Of a stretch of DNA of 37,279 nt, positions 10,388-21,790 are shown in pieces. Under the pieces are notes generated by a model, which was not told the DNA's origin, did no database searches, and was given only the letters and a program-made list of their open reading frames with translations. Made by a program: the position numbers and the translations under genes. This stretch comes from Pigoraptor chileana (Eukaryota; Opisthokonta; Filasterea), in contig CALSCR010000867.1 of NCBI GenBank assembly GCA_943704495.1, positions 1 to 37,279 of the forward strand, given 5' to 3'. How positions within the stretch are numbered: position 1 is the first letter of the stretch; each line of letters begins with the position of its first letter.

Positions 10388-10580
10388 CTGTGTGTGGGAA
10401 CAAAACAGCAGTAAGACACGGGGCACGGAATGATCTTCTGTTACAATGGCCTTTGGGGGCCTCACCGTCGGGCCAATGAGGAGACAGACACCTGGGATAC
10501 ATGTGTTGGAGTCGATCGGCTGCGACCGCACGCGCAAATTGCACGGCACAGTGGCAGGTCTCCTCCCAGGCAAAACCCAC

Positions 10581-10766
10581 TCGTTCAGGAGACGGCGGAC
10601 AGCGACGTCGTCGCGGGGGTCGCCGGCTTCCGTCAGAAACGCCACCGTCACCCGGACAGCCGCGCCGTGCGTGGGCGGCGGAGACTGAGAGGGATGCCAC
10701 AGTGTGCTGGCGGCGGCCGCAAGCAGCAGTGCGACGACGAGGGGCAAAGCCGCCCACAACGCGGGG
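10581..10766 (-). CDS. Candidate upstream exon of the N2227 methyltransferase, with a hydrophobic segment
   Basis: Frame entered at a GCCGTCAG acceptor and left at a GTGGGT donor (first base 10580). Its phase joins to the main exon as ...RRLLNE-KLDQYRSS. It encodes a strongly hydrophobic stretch (LPLVVALLLAAAASTL), then a Pro/Ser linker and VRVTVAFLTEAG. If real, the enzyme would be membrane-anchored, unlike human CARNMT1. No ATG lies in this frame before an upstream stop, so yet another exon would be needed. Low confidence; an RNA read is decisive. Confidence 0.3.
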
Positions 10767-11326
10767 CTGACGGCAGTTGCGAAAAGAGTTCATGTGGCAG
10801 AAAGTGATGAGCTGTGGCCACCCAACTGCAACAACATCATTCATTGTGCAGACAACACAGAGCGTGCGCGCCACGTGTATCAATCACAGTTAAGACACTA
10901 ACCTCGCCCGGCACATACCGCCCTATTAAAATAGTAAGACAGGCACGTGCACATGCACTCATGAGTGGGGCATCTGGGGCGTGCGTTGCATGTAGGAGCT
11001 GTGACAGAGATGTCCATCGACCGGCGCCCGTTCAGTAGATTAAGTGCTGAGCAGTAGCAGTTGCGCGGCCGTCAGTCTGGTAACCCTGCCCTAACTGTTT
11101 CTGTTGGATTATTCATGATGCGGGAGCCCTTAATAGTGGAAATGCACTTTCACATGTCATAATAAGGAAATGCACGACCAGTGACGCATAGCTTGCGATT
11201 GAAGAGGTGGTGCTTGTTGTGCTGTTGCAGCGCGACACGGGGTCCTTGGTGAGGCCGCTGACAACGAACGCGGTTTGCCTCATTATTGTGTGGTTGCATC
11301 CGTCTGAGCGGCGACTCATTGTGGCA
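10767..11326. other. Divergent intergenic/promoter region between the methyltransferase and TFB5
   Basis: Contains the unresolved 5' end of the minus-strand methyltransferase and the promoter of TFB5. No other coding frame is convincing. CACGTG cores occur near 10872 and 10944. Confidence 0.4.
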
Positions 11327-11885
11327 ATGGTGGAAATTGTGGAGGGAGTGCTGGTCGAATGGTAGGACGCCAGGTGTTGTCACTATTTTCGTTGTCGTGA
11401 AAGACGTTCTGTATGCTTGAAGGCTGTTCTTATGTGCTGTGCTGCGGAATTGCATACCCACACGTCCACCCACCCACCCATACACACGCAGCGACCCTAC
11501 CATTAAGCAGTTCCTGATGCACCTCGACGCCAATAAGCGCCGCTTTGTCGTGAAGGCGAGTCCAATGCTCTTTATATATTCAGAGTCATTGCCCATCGGT
11601 CGCAGTTGTGTTTGTTCAACGGCGGAGGTGCAAGGGATGTGTGTCCACGACCACATTGCGCACGTGTTGACGACAATGTGATTCCCTCTTGATGTTGGCT
11701 GCAACACTATGGCCGTGTCTCAACTTGTGCATTTGGTGAATTTGATTGTGATTGCGCAGGACATGGATGAGCGGCATATTCTCGTGAAGAAGGAAGCAAT
11801 GGAGTTTGTGCGAAAAGAGCTCGATAGGATGCTCGACGACAATACGTTCTCTGCAGCAGAGCGTATATCGCGCTCCATCACGTGA
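11327..11885 (+). CDS. GTF2H5: TFIIH core subunit TFB5 / GTF2H5 (TTDA)
   Basis: Three small exons, 11327-11361, 11492-11555 and 11760-11885, giving 74 residues (human about 71). The start MVEIVEGVLVEC matches animal MVNVLKGVLIEC. DPTIKQFLMHLD and RRFVVKDMDERHI follow DPAMKQFLLYLD and KKFIIQDIDDTHV, and a helical C-terminus ends DNTFSAAERISRSIT. As known for the family, it pairs with TFIIH subunit p52/Tfb2, stimulates the XPB helicase and is needed for nucleotide excision repair. The first exon holds only 35 coding bases. Intron 2 starts GCGAGT after AAG, a GC-AG intron required to keep the conserved K-D junction. The stop codon lies inside a TCACGTGA palindrome. The gene converges on NUP188, 147 bp between stops. 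Confidence 0.92.
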
Positions 11886-12032
11886 CGGCTCGAAATACAG
11901 AAGACAGTAGTTTCATTTATAGTGGTATTGGTGTCGCCAGCACTTGCGCCACAGGATGGAAGCGCCAAAGAGCCTCACACACACACAACCACGCGCACAC
12001 AGTGATGCGCTGCAGACATGCGCGTGAGGTCA
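11886..12032. other. Short convergent spacer between TFB5 and NUP188
   Basis: 147 bp between the two stop codons. No AATAAA is visible on either strand, so the 3' ends must use variant signals or overlap. Confidence 0.5.
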
Positions 12033-15000
12033 TCATCGCAGCACCTTCCTCACATATGCGTCGGCAAGGACAAACACAATTTGCTCCTGTGTGCGTGCAA
12101 ACTGGCGGGGCAGTCCGGGCGCTGATGCCGGGGATAGAGGGGGGGTGCGGCCACCAAACGGACTGGACGTCGGCGTCGATTGCGCACCGGCACTCGCGCC
12201 GCCAGTGTTGTGAAAGAACTTGCAAGCTTGCTCCAGGATAGGGCTCTGTGTGGACAATGGGCCAATGGCGCCGGAATTGCACGAGGGCACAAATGTGAGG
12301 GAGTCAAGTCAGCTGATAGACGATTAGAGGGAGGCAGGGACCTGGCCCAATTGCACACAACATATCGAAGTGTCCCACACACACACTACGTCATTCCCAC
12401 AACATTAACCCACGAGCTCATTCTGCAATCCGCGCTTGAGTTCCACTTTGAGGCTCTCGTCGGCGTGCGGGAGGGATAGATAAAACGTAGCGTGTGACAG
12501 TACAGATACAAGCGCATTCTCGGCAATGAACAGCAGGGTGCGCACGTGCTCATCATCCGCCTCCGCCAGCCGCGTTTTCGAAATCGTCCGCTGTGCATGG
12601 TGTCCACGCAGGCGCGACTCGCAGACGGCGAGGCAGGCGAGCAGCGAGCCAATGGACGGCGGACCCACAGGCGTTCTGTCAGTAAGCGGCGCAAACAGCG
12701 GACGCACACCGCCCCAGTCAGTGCCGTACGACGGCCGCAGCGGGTTCGGCGTCAGGGCGCGGACAAACACCAGCGCATTCCGCATTACAACAAAGAGTTG
12801 CCTCTCCACGTGGGCCGCAGCACGCGCATCGGAACCCTCCGCTAGGGCCTGCGCCACCCCCGACTGCGCCCCCAGCTCGTCATCGCGCTCTCCACGAGTG
12901 GGCGATCGCATAATTCTCTTGATCATCCCCGGCCGTTCAAGTATAACAGCGATGCGCTGCACAGCACACGTGACCGACCTGCAGAGGCCATCAAACACGT
13001 CCGGGGTGGTAAAGCGCCAGGCGCCGGCGTAGCGCGACAATGCCACAAGCAGGGCAGTTGCACGGCGGGCCTCCTCGACAGCGGCCAACGTCAGGTGGCC
13101 CTGGCCCTGGCTGTCGGCGTCACCGGACATGCCGACGATGCCTGTTTCGGCGCCTGGATCGAGGACCACCAGTGCAGCAGCAATCCGGCCACCCGCAAGC
13201 GCGCAGAGGTCCACACACCACTCGAGGCACCGCTGATTGCGGCCGAGGGCGGAGAGTGCGGCTGTCGCAAGGGCAAGCACGTGACACCACGCGCGATGCC
13301 ACACAGAGCGCTCCTCCCCACACAGGCCGGGGCCCACGGCATACGCCGCCGGCGCAGAGTCCCCAGTGCCGTCGGTGCTGCGCGTGAGCAGCTGCCCGGC
13401 CACAGCGCACGCCGCATCGCCCAAGCCAGCCGCCGCGAGGGCGTCGGCGGCGCCGTAGAATTCGCATGCGGCCGTGAGAAACAGCAGTGCTGCCTCGAGA
13501 AAGCGGCCATCCGCAGGGGTGCCACGCCCGGATGCAACGACCGCCGCATTCATGACACGCCCAAACACACCATCCCGCGCAATGCTGGACGTCCACGCCG
13601 ATCGCACCCGCTGCAGGTGCCGTGCCGTCTCGGCTAGCAGGACGAGACACAGCGCAGCCCCATCAGCCGCATTGTCGTCACCCTCGCTGCCAACACCACG
13701 CTCAAACACAGCAAGCGACCGCCCAAGACACACTCCCAGGTGCTCAACAAGAGAGAGAAACGCCTCGTCCTGCGTGACCCCATCGGTGGCGTCGACAGCG
13801 CGGTCGCCGCCAGTGCCGCTTTGGCGCTGGAGTTGCTCCCCAAGCGGCACTTCTGCGGCAAGCTTCTTTCGCCGGGCGAGAGATAAGAGCGTCGTGTGCA
13901 CGGGGCGGTCCACGTTACCCGCGGCCGCATCGCCCGATTCGGAAGCCCGTAGCGCACGCACGAGGCGCACAATGACGCTCATGAGCTGAGACTGCGTTGG
14001 CTGCGGATCCCGACAGGACAGCCACCGGCCACACAGCTGCGCCACGATGGCCGCCAGCTCGCGGGCTGCAAGAGCAGACGCATAAGTGACGAGCGAGCCC
14101 GCACAATCCTCGAGGCCAACCACAGCCGCATGCAGGGCCGCGTACAAGGCGCTGGCCGTCCCCGGTCGGTCCGAGGATCCCGTGTCGGCGGAAACGGCAG
14201 GGGCAGATGACGTGGTGGATGCGGCGGGTGCCTTCCCGGTCGCGTCTGCGGCACTGACGGTGACGCCGAGCACCGACGGCCTACGCAATGCGAGCACGCC
14301 AAAGAGCGCACGCCACGCACGCACGACAAAAAGACTCGCATCCGACAGCGACCACTCGCAATTTGCCCGCATGACAAGCGCAACGGCCTCGACCGCCGCG
14401 CCGCCCGCAACGACAGACGCGTCCACATCATCACCAAACGCAATGCTGGATGGGTCCGACGGCCGCAAACCTCCAAATGCGGCCGACTCTGCGCGGGAAA
14501 TGTCCATGGCAGAGTCAACGCCGTATGCACGAGACACGGCGACGGACGTTGACAAGGGGCCTTCAAATGCAGCGGTCACATCCTCCTCGGCGACCATCAT
14601 CTCAGAATCCAGCGTTACGCTATAGTTCAGCCCGCCCGATGCATCGCGTGCCTCACGCAGACGGGATCGCCACGTGGGACCGAGCAACATGTGGGCGAGG
14701 CGCTCAGCGTCGTACACGTAGAGTGGCCCAAGGTGCGTTCCGTCGCCAAGACCCTCTGCATTCCGGAAAGCCTCGAGGGAGAGAACAGGGGACACGCGCT
14801 CGAGGGCGCTGTGAACGCGCGCCAGGAGAGCAGGGTCGGCTGCGTGCACCGGGCAGCTCGCCAGCCACTTTCCCACGTGACCCGGGGCGGAGAGGTGTCG
14901 CTGCACGGTCGCAAGCATCGCCGGGTCTGCCTTTGACGAGAAGAGCTCCGTCGCGAGAATGTGCAGGGCGAAGCCACGAACCACCATCCGCTGCGCGCGT

Positions 15001-18000
15001 GCGACGGCGTCAGACGGTGGGGCGGCGCCGGTCTGCGTCTCGTCTTCCCCGGCATCCGACACCGGGGGCGGGCAGGCGACGAGCACAACGTTCTTCCAGA
15101 AATCGGGGCTCCGGCAGATAGCATTGATCGCCTGTCCGTACATGTCGCGGCGCTCCCACAGAGCGCGCACCAAGCCCATGACGGCAGCAAACAGGCGTGG
15201 ACGCCACTCCATTTCGCGCCGGTGACTCCCGAGCACGTCGACGACCAAGCGGAGGCAGCTGTTGTTTCCAATGAGTGGAGGCGCGTCGCTTACCCCGCTC
15301 TTCTGCTTTTCGGACGGTACTGCGGGCGCCGCAACAAGATCGAGAAAGCGCATGGCAAGGCCAGGCTGCGTCTCCACTGCCACGCCAATCATCCTCAGAA
15401 TGGCTACCTTCGTGTCGACGTCTTCACGCTTGCTCAGCAGTCGGCGCGCGTATGCGTTGCGCAGCGCATTGTCTTTCTCGCCAATGTAGCCAAGCATTGA
15501 CGGCGGCCGTGGGTGCCAAAGAGTGCTCGCAGAGCAGAGGCGACGAACAAGCCCTGCACCGGCAACAATGAGGCCGGGGTCCCTCGAGTAAAACACATAC
15601 TCGGCAACCACGAAAACGAGCGGTCGCTGTCCATCGGCAGTGTCCGTCCAGTGAAACAGGGACACGTCGAGAGGTGTTGGCGCCAGGATCGTAGTGCCAG
15701 TCGCTCCTGGCACTGCGAGCCGCGCCCGCCCATCGAGAAGCCGGCAGACAATGCGGCTGGCAGCGAGGACAAGGCGCTCAACCATGCGGGCCTCGCGCAC
15801 CCTCCGCGAGAGCCACAAGTGCTCCAGGCGCGCCGTACCTGTCCCCAGCGCCCGCAGCAACGGCGCAATGAGCACTGGGTCGGACGCCAGACACGTGGCC
15901 AGGTGGTGGGCAAGGGCAGACCCCGTGTCAGCGTCAGGACCCGCCCCGCCCGCGGTCGCAGTTGGCGGAGCAGCTGCAGATGAGGGCGGGTCGCGCCAGC
16001 CGGAGAGAACGGCGTCAAACAGAGAGAGGCAGCGGAGGCCAATCGCATATCGATCGAGCACGCGCTGGTAACGCCACGAGTCGTATCCCACAAACACGTC
16101 ACCCAAGACAAACGAAATGGATGACCCAAGATCGGACAGAAAATGCCTGAGAAAAGCGGTCCTCATCGACAGGCCATCATCGCTGTTGGACAAAAGACAA
16201 GACAGGTCAGCAGAGCACACCAGTTGCACGTACCAACAAACTCTTCTCAGCCCAATTAACGCATAAACAAACAAACGAAAAACGAAATTCAATAACAACA
16301 AACATCAGGCAAGGTGACAGTGACCAGCTGCTACATACACACCCCGCAATTAAGGCAGCCGGCACCGCCATTTGGGCACAGCCCACAAGCACGGAAAGTA
16401 TACCAAGGAAAGAGAGGGTCGCAGAGTAGCTCCCTCGCGCGCACTCGACGTTGTGCAGAATGTGGCGCATGTGGCCCCATCCCGACGAGCCAACGGTGCC
16501 CTGTGATCCCAAAGCACCGGCACCGGCACCCCCAGCAAACCACCCGGCGGACGTTGGTGGCGCGGCGGGCGAGAGAAAGCCCAGTCCCGGCGCAGGCAGG
16601 AATCCGCACCGTACCAGACCACTCCACACGTCGTAGGGGCGCGTGTGCGCATAACCACCGACGCAGCGCAGCGCCGCAGTAAACAGTGGCGCCGGGAGGT
16701 CCCGCGCAAGCACACACCGCTGAAGAACCCGCATCATCCGGGGGAGGAGGCCGTGCAGGCGAGGCGACGAACGCGACTGCGAATCGTCGAGTGCAGCGGC
16801 ACCTCCATCGACGTCATTCACAACGTGGGCGTCGATGATAGAGGCTGCCGTGGCCGACCGCTCAAGGAGCACCGCACACTGTTGTGAACAGAGGGGATGA
16901 AAAACGCAGCTTCAATGCATTAACATGCATGCGCACACAGAAATTGGCTAAGTGCAATGAGGGAGTACACCAATCCCGCTGCGCAAAAAATACAGCCTTT
17001 TTCAAACCGTTACCCACCAATTCAAGGATAGCGGCGATGCAATCCACGGACACCAGGGAGTTGGAAGGATCGGAGACGACAAGACGCCCAGAGGAGTCGA
17101 GAGACGCCGTGGCAATAAAATCATCAAGAAGCGGCACAAACAGCGACCACGCACTCCATCGCATGTGCCACAAGACCGCCTGCTGCGACCCACTCTGCAC
17201 AACCTGGCCCAAGGCACCGGCGGGGATGACGACGCATGTGTGCCGGTGGGGACTGCACGTGTACGCAATTATGGGACGCATCGCGACCAAGGCATGCTGC
17301 TGCTCACTGTCCTGCGCGTCCGACTGGACAGGAACGCGTTTTGCGCACGAAAGCACAAGTGGCGTCAGGGGCACCAGGACAGTGTGCAGGTTGCGGCTGT
17401 ACTCTGCCGACCGCAATGCACAGTCGCCGTCCGCCGCGAGCGCCGAAAGCAGCGACAGGAGCGGTCGTGGCTTCAGAGGAAAGCACTCGGCGGCGGCGTC
17501 AAGCAGCGCGCGCAGCTGCGGTGACGGATACTCTTCGTTCCAAAACTGCGCACACAAGAGCGGATGCCCGCTGTAGACGGCCGCCGCGAGCCCAACACAC
17601 GACTCGAGACCCACCGAGTCCGGCTGAAACGCCACGCCCAGTGCCGTCAGAAGGCCTTTTGCGACACTGCGGTACGCCAGGGCCGAGTCCGCATCCGGGC
17701 CAAACGCATCCCCGCCCAGCACGTCGACTGCGAGATAGTCCAGCGGATTGGAACCGCCGGTGGTCGCCTGCGAGGCAAATGCGCGGTATGACTCCGCATC
17801 GCCCTGATCGAAGCGGGCGGCGTGGACAAATCTCAGCGCGCCCCACGCGAGGAGGACCGGCCCGTGCACCGGCCGCTCGCCCCAGCGACCAAGGGCGCCA
17901 TCGACAAGCTGCACGGCGTCTGCGTTGCCGACAAAAGCGTGGCCGGCCGTTGCCATGACTGCGGCAATGTCCGCCGCATGCGCCGTCGGGTATGAGTGCA

Positions 18001-19201
18001 GCGCCGTCGCCACGGCCTCCAGACCAAGGCATTCAATAAGGACGAGCACACACAAGTGGGCACATCGCCGCGCCATCGATAAGAGGGAAGGGCTGAGGGT
18101 GACTCCCGCATCGCCGCCGAGGCTGCCACCCGTAACGTTGGGAAGTCCCCGCGTTTCTCCAAAGCACGCAGACTGAAACAGTACCGCAAATTCAACAAAT
18201 CGCGTGACATCACACCGTGCGCGAGAATAAAATGCAATGAAAAGGATTTCAAGCAACTCGGCCTGCTCCACGAGGCGCCATGACAACCGCCGGTCCCGGT
18301 CGATCAGAAGCGCTGCAGGAATAGCATCACTACCCTCAGTGGCAGTGGCAATGGCAGTGGCAGGCGCGCCGTTTTCCCCCAGCAGTGTGCGAATGGAGTT
18401 GGAAACGTCCTTCAGTTGCGCAACCACGCCATCAATCAGCACTGCATTCGCCGTGAGCGACGTGGCGGCCTCGTCAAGCGACGCGGCATACGGGTGCGAT
18501 TCGTCCTCGGCATGGCGCAAGAGAGATGACACACAGCGCAGCACAGCAGCACGTTCGTCCGCGTAGTAGTCTGCGAGGCGCACAATGTGAACATCATCAA
18601 ACACAAATGTGCCAACGCGATGCTCGTCCCGCAGGTACGACTGCAGCAGCGTGAATGCCTGCCACTGGTCGAGATCGACGGCTGCGGACAAGCGCAGAAC
18701 AAAGTTCCTCTCTGCATCACCAATGCTACGCTCGCGACCCGCAACCGTAATCTGTCAAGCAGTCAAAGGAGCAAAAAATAGACAAAGGGTTCAGGGCACA
18801 GGCCTCATAATGTGTGTGGAAGGCGCCGAGCGCATGGACGGACGGATGGAAGGGCAGTACCTTTCCGCCTTCGGGCCGGAGCTTCTTTTCCGACGCAGCA
18901 CTGGGCCGCTTGTACACGCGGAGACCCTCGACGAGCCGGTCCCTCGAGCGGCGGAGCACCTCTGCAAAGACATCGGGGGGACACGCGCTTGCGGGCGACA
19001 GACGCTCGATGGCAGCATGGAGGGCAATATTGGTTCTGCAAGAAGGGCGACGTGCAAACGGCAAGAATCAAAATGCAATAATTAAACACCGCCACGAACA
19101 TTCTGCAGGCACATCCGTGGTTTCAAGAGTGGCACACGGGGGGCGAACCTTGTGCTCAGGGCAATCTCCCTGTCTCTGTCCGTGGACGCAGCGGCAGCCA
19201 T
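12033..19201 (-). CDS. NUP188: Nucleoporin NUP188 (inner-ring scaffold of the nuclear pore)
   Basis: Six exons in transcript order: 19201-19149, 19035-18861, 18751-17018, 16878-16343, 16182-12414, 12245-12033; 2159 residues (human 1749), all phases agree. Family marks: VEGLRVYKRPSAASEKK near the start; TLLQSYLRDE, RLADYYADERAAVLRCV and DESHPYA; HGPVLLAWGALR; IPAGALGQVV with WSAWSLFVPLL, the region corresponding to the SH3-like insertion; SKREDVDTKVAILRMIGVAV then ETQPGL; and a C-terminal NELSPILEQACKFF followed by a Ser/Pro linker and QEQIVFVLADAYVRKVLR. It is an alpha-solenoid scaffold of the pore inner ring. The extra length lies mainly in low-complexity Ala/Ser/Asp inserts in the C-terminal half. 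Two introns use GTGGGT donors (at 17017 and 12413). The last exon is easily missed because the frame reads past its donor to a TAA at 12405. Start: ATG at 19201, MAAAASTDRDREIAL. Confidence 0.94.
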
Positions 19202-19611
19202 TGTCGGGAGAGCGCGCCGGGCAGTGCAGGGACGCGCAGCAGCCAACAACCAACAGCCAGTGCCCGTGCCACACCAAACCACCGTAGATGCCCTGCTCCG
19301 TGTCACTGGTCTTATTTTGATTAACTCGAATGGAACCTCCATCTCTATATCTAATGACAGCCGTGCGTCAGGCGCGAAAATGTCACGTGCGCTGATGTTG
19401 TGTGCGAATTCTCGGCTGAGTTTGAATCGTAAAGAAGTGACGTCAGCGCCTGACCCAGTGCTCGCGAAGGGGAAGCGGCCCACGCAAACAGCTGTGCCCA
19501 AACGTTCAACTGATCAAGATGACAAAGAAAGGAGAAGCCAACAAGAACAAAGTATTGTTCAGCAGTCTCCTCCTTTTACTAGGCATTTCTTGTCTGCATT
19601 TTTCTGCAAAA
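19202..19611. promoter_or_regulatory. Divergent promoter of NUP188 and transaldolase with a perfect CRE
   Basis: 410 bp between the two start codons. Contains TGACGTCA at 19438-19445, the CREB/ATF-type palindrome, and a TCACGTG at about 19382. Both genes probably initiate here. Regulation by a bZIP or bHLH factor is inference from motif identity only. An in-frame ATG at 19519 would extend transaldolase (see findings). Confidence 0.6.
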
Positions 19612-21790
19612 ATGGCGACCGTGCTCGATCAGCTCAAGCAGCACACGACGATTGTTGCCGATACTGGCGACATTGCGAGTGGGTGGCGGCGATGTTGTTG
19701 TGTCTTGCGAATCACGCATGCGCACTGTGAACTGTGATTATTGGCAGTGTATTAACTGACGGCTGATGCTGGTGTCGCTCAGGCATTGCCAAATACAAGC
19801 CCACGGACGCGACCACGAATCCGTCGCTGCTCCTTGCTGCTGCACGGATGGCGCAGTATGCACATCTCGTGGACGACGCCGTCAAATACGCGAAGGAAAA
19901 CTCAAAGTGAGAGTCCAAATATTTTGTATGACAGTGGGCTAGACAAGCCAGACCATTGTGAGTATGCTGGTGGGCCGACTTGCTTGAAGCACTGACACGG
20001 ATTGTGTGCCATTGCCATTGGCGTCCGTTTGGCGCTGTTTCTCACGTGGTTTGGTGGGTACGTTTGTTTGCAGGGACATGGACGTCCAGGTGACCCTGGC
20101 CATTGACAAGCTGGTGAGCGTGCCACTATGAAAGCTGCGTGGTGTGGATGCGGTTGATGTCAGTGACGGCTATTGTTCAAGACTGGTTGCGAGGCAAACT
20201 TGTTGCACTAAATGTGTGTGCGTGCATACGCGTCTTTATGCAGTACGTTAACTTTGGACGCGAAATTCTGAAGCTCATCCCTGGTCGTGTCTCCACCGAG
20301 GTTGATGCGCGGTGAGTTCCTTTGTTTGTGAAGTATTGGAACCTCAGGATGCATGTGCCCTAATACAATGTGCGCCGGATGGCGAATATTCGATCGCCCT
20401 TGGCTTATATATTATTCAGCCTGTCATTTGACACCGCCGCGACCATCGCCAAGGCCAAGGAGCTCATCAAACTGTACGAGGATGCGGGTGTGGACCGGAA
20501 GCGCGTGCTGATCAAGATTGCGTCGACTTGGGAAGGCATCCAGGCGGCCCGCGCTCTCGAGCAGGAGAATGGCATTCACTGCAACCTCACGCTGCTCTTT
20601 GGCTTTGCACAGGTACGAGCGGGGGGTGTTTGCGTATGGTGTGCGTGCGTGCGAGTGGGCGGTTTGCGTGCGCGCTGTTTGAAAGTGATGGACACGTGTT
20701 AATATGAAGGCAATTGTTCGAATGTTTTACTGGTTTGTCCGTTTTGCGTGCTTGGTTTCTGCACTCACTGTGCTTCTTGGTCGTATGCTGCCAGTGCACA
20801 TCAGTGCACATCATTGCTAAGAGCGATCATTGTGTGCGTGTGTGCGTGTATGCGTGTATGCGTGTGTCTGTTCAATCGACATCATAGGCCGTTGCCTGCG
20901 CCGAAGCAGGCGTTACGCTTATTTCCCCTTTTGTGGGACGCATTCTGGACTGGTACCAAGCAAAGGAGAAGAAGACGTTCGCGCCCACCGAGGATCCAGG
21001 TAGGCACTCACTCGCATCACGTGATATGCTCTGCAATTTTCGTGTGCAAGTTTGCCCATTCTGTGCTTGGAGGCAATATGTGTGCATGCGTTCTGACAGA
21101 CTCTGTATGATTTGGCCGGTGGCACACGCAGGTGTCGAGTCGGTGCGCAAGATCTACAACTACTACAAGAAGTTTGGGTACAAGACAATCGTCATGGGTG
21201 CGTCATTCAGGAACATTGGCGAGATTGAAGAGTTGGCCGGATGCGACTTTCTCACAATCAGGTGGGCGAGTGTTGCATGCGCCGATGCATGCACTTGTGC
21301 CATGTTTCAGTGTTCGTTTTGCATGCGCCGGTCTCTTTTCCGTGCCACTTAAAAAGGGGGTCTCTCGTGCGTGCTTTACATCCTACGAAGATGATGGAGC
21401 TAACCGTGCCATTGCGTCACTGCCACTGTCCATGCAGCCCCACACTCCTCGAGGAAATGCAGAATGCAACCCGCCCCGTCGCAATCAAGCTGAGTGCCGA
21501 AAAGGGTGGGTTGGTTGTTGTTGTGTCACTCAATCTCTGGGTAAACACCCATTTGTGGCACGACACGTGCTGTTTCGTTGCCCTGCTGTCCACGCTTACA
21601 CCCATGTGCCGCCCTATGGTCTGCAGCGCAAGGGCTTGATATTCCGCGCGCACACATGGACGAAAAGACCTTTCGCTACGAACTCAATGAGGATCCCATG
21701 GCAACGGAGAAGCTGTCCGAGGGCATCCGCAAGTTTGGCGCCGACACTGTCCTTCTTGAGAAGACCATCCGTGACAAACTCAGCGCCTGA
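19612..21790 (+). CDS. TALDO1: Transaldolase (pentose phosphate pathway)
   Basis: Nine exons: 19612-19678, 19783-19906, 20074-20113, 20244-20311, 20420-20612, 20888-20999, 21132-21261, 21438-21505, 21627-21790; 321 residues, all phases agree. It transfers a dihydroxyacetone unit between sedoheptulose-7-phosphate and glyceraldehyde-3-phosphate in the cytosol. Conserved blocks: [35 protein letters not shown] with the Schiff-base lysine at residue 132, [50 protein letters not shown]. Length fits the eukaryotic/E. coli TalB class. Introns 1 and 8 use GTGGGT donors. Intron 6 carries a TCACGTGA at 21017-21024. It shares a promoter region with NUP188. The start at 19612 is chosen by family alignment; an upstream in-frame ATG exists at 19519. 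Confidence 0.97.

Noticed and set aside
10388-10419. N-terminal extension of the methyltransferase read straight upstream of 10387
   Set aside because: It starts with GTG and consists of a polypyrimidine tract and the CACACAG acceptor, so it is intron.
13095-16150. Numerous Arg/Ala/Pro-rich plus-strand frames opposite NUP188
   Set aside because: Low-complexity antisense shadows; the minus frame matches NUP188 throughout.
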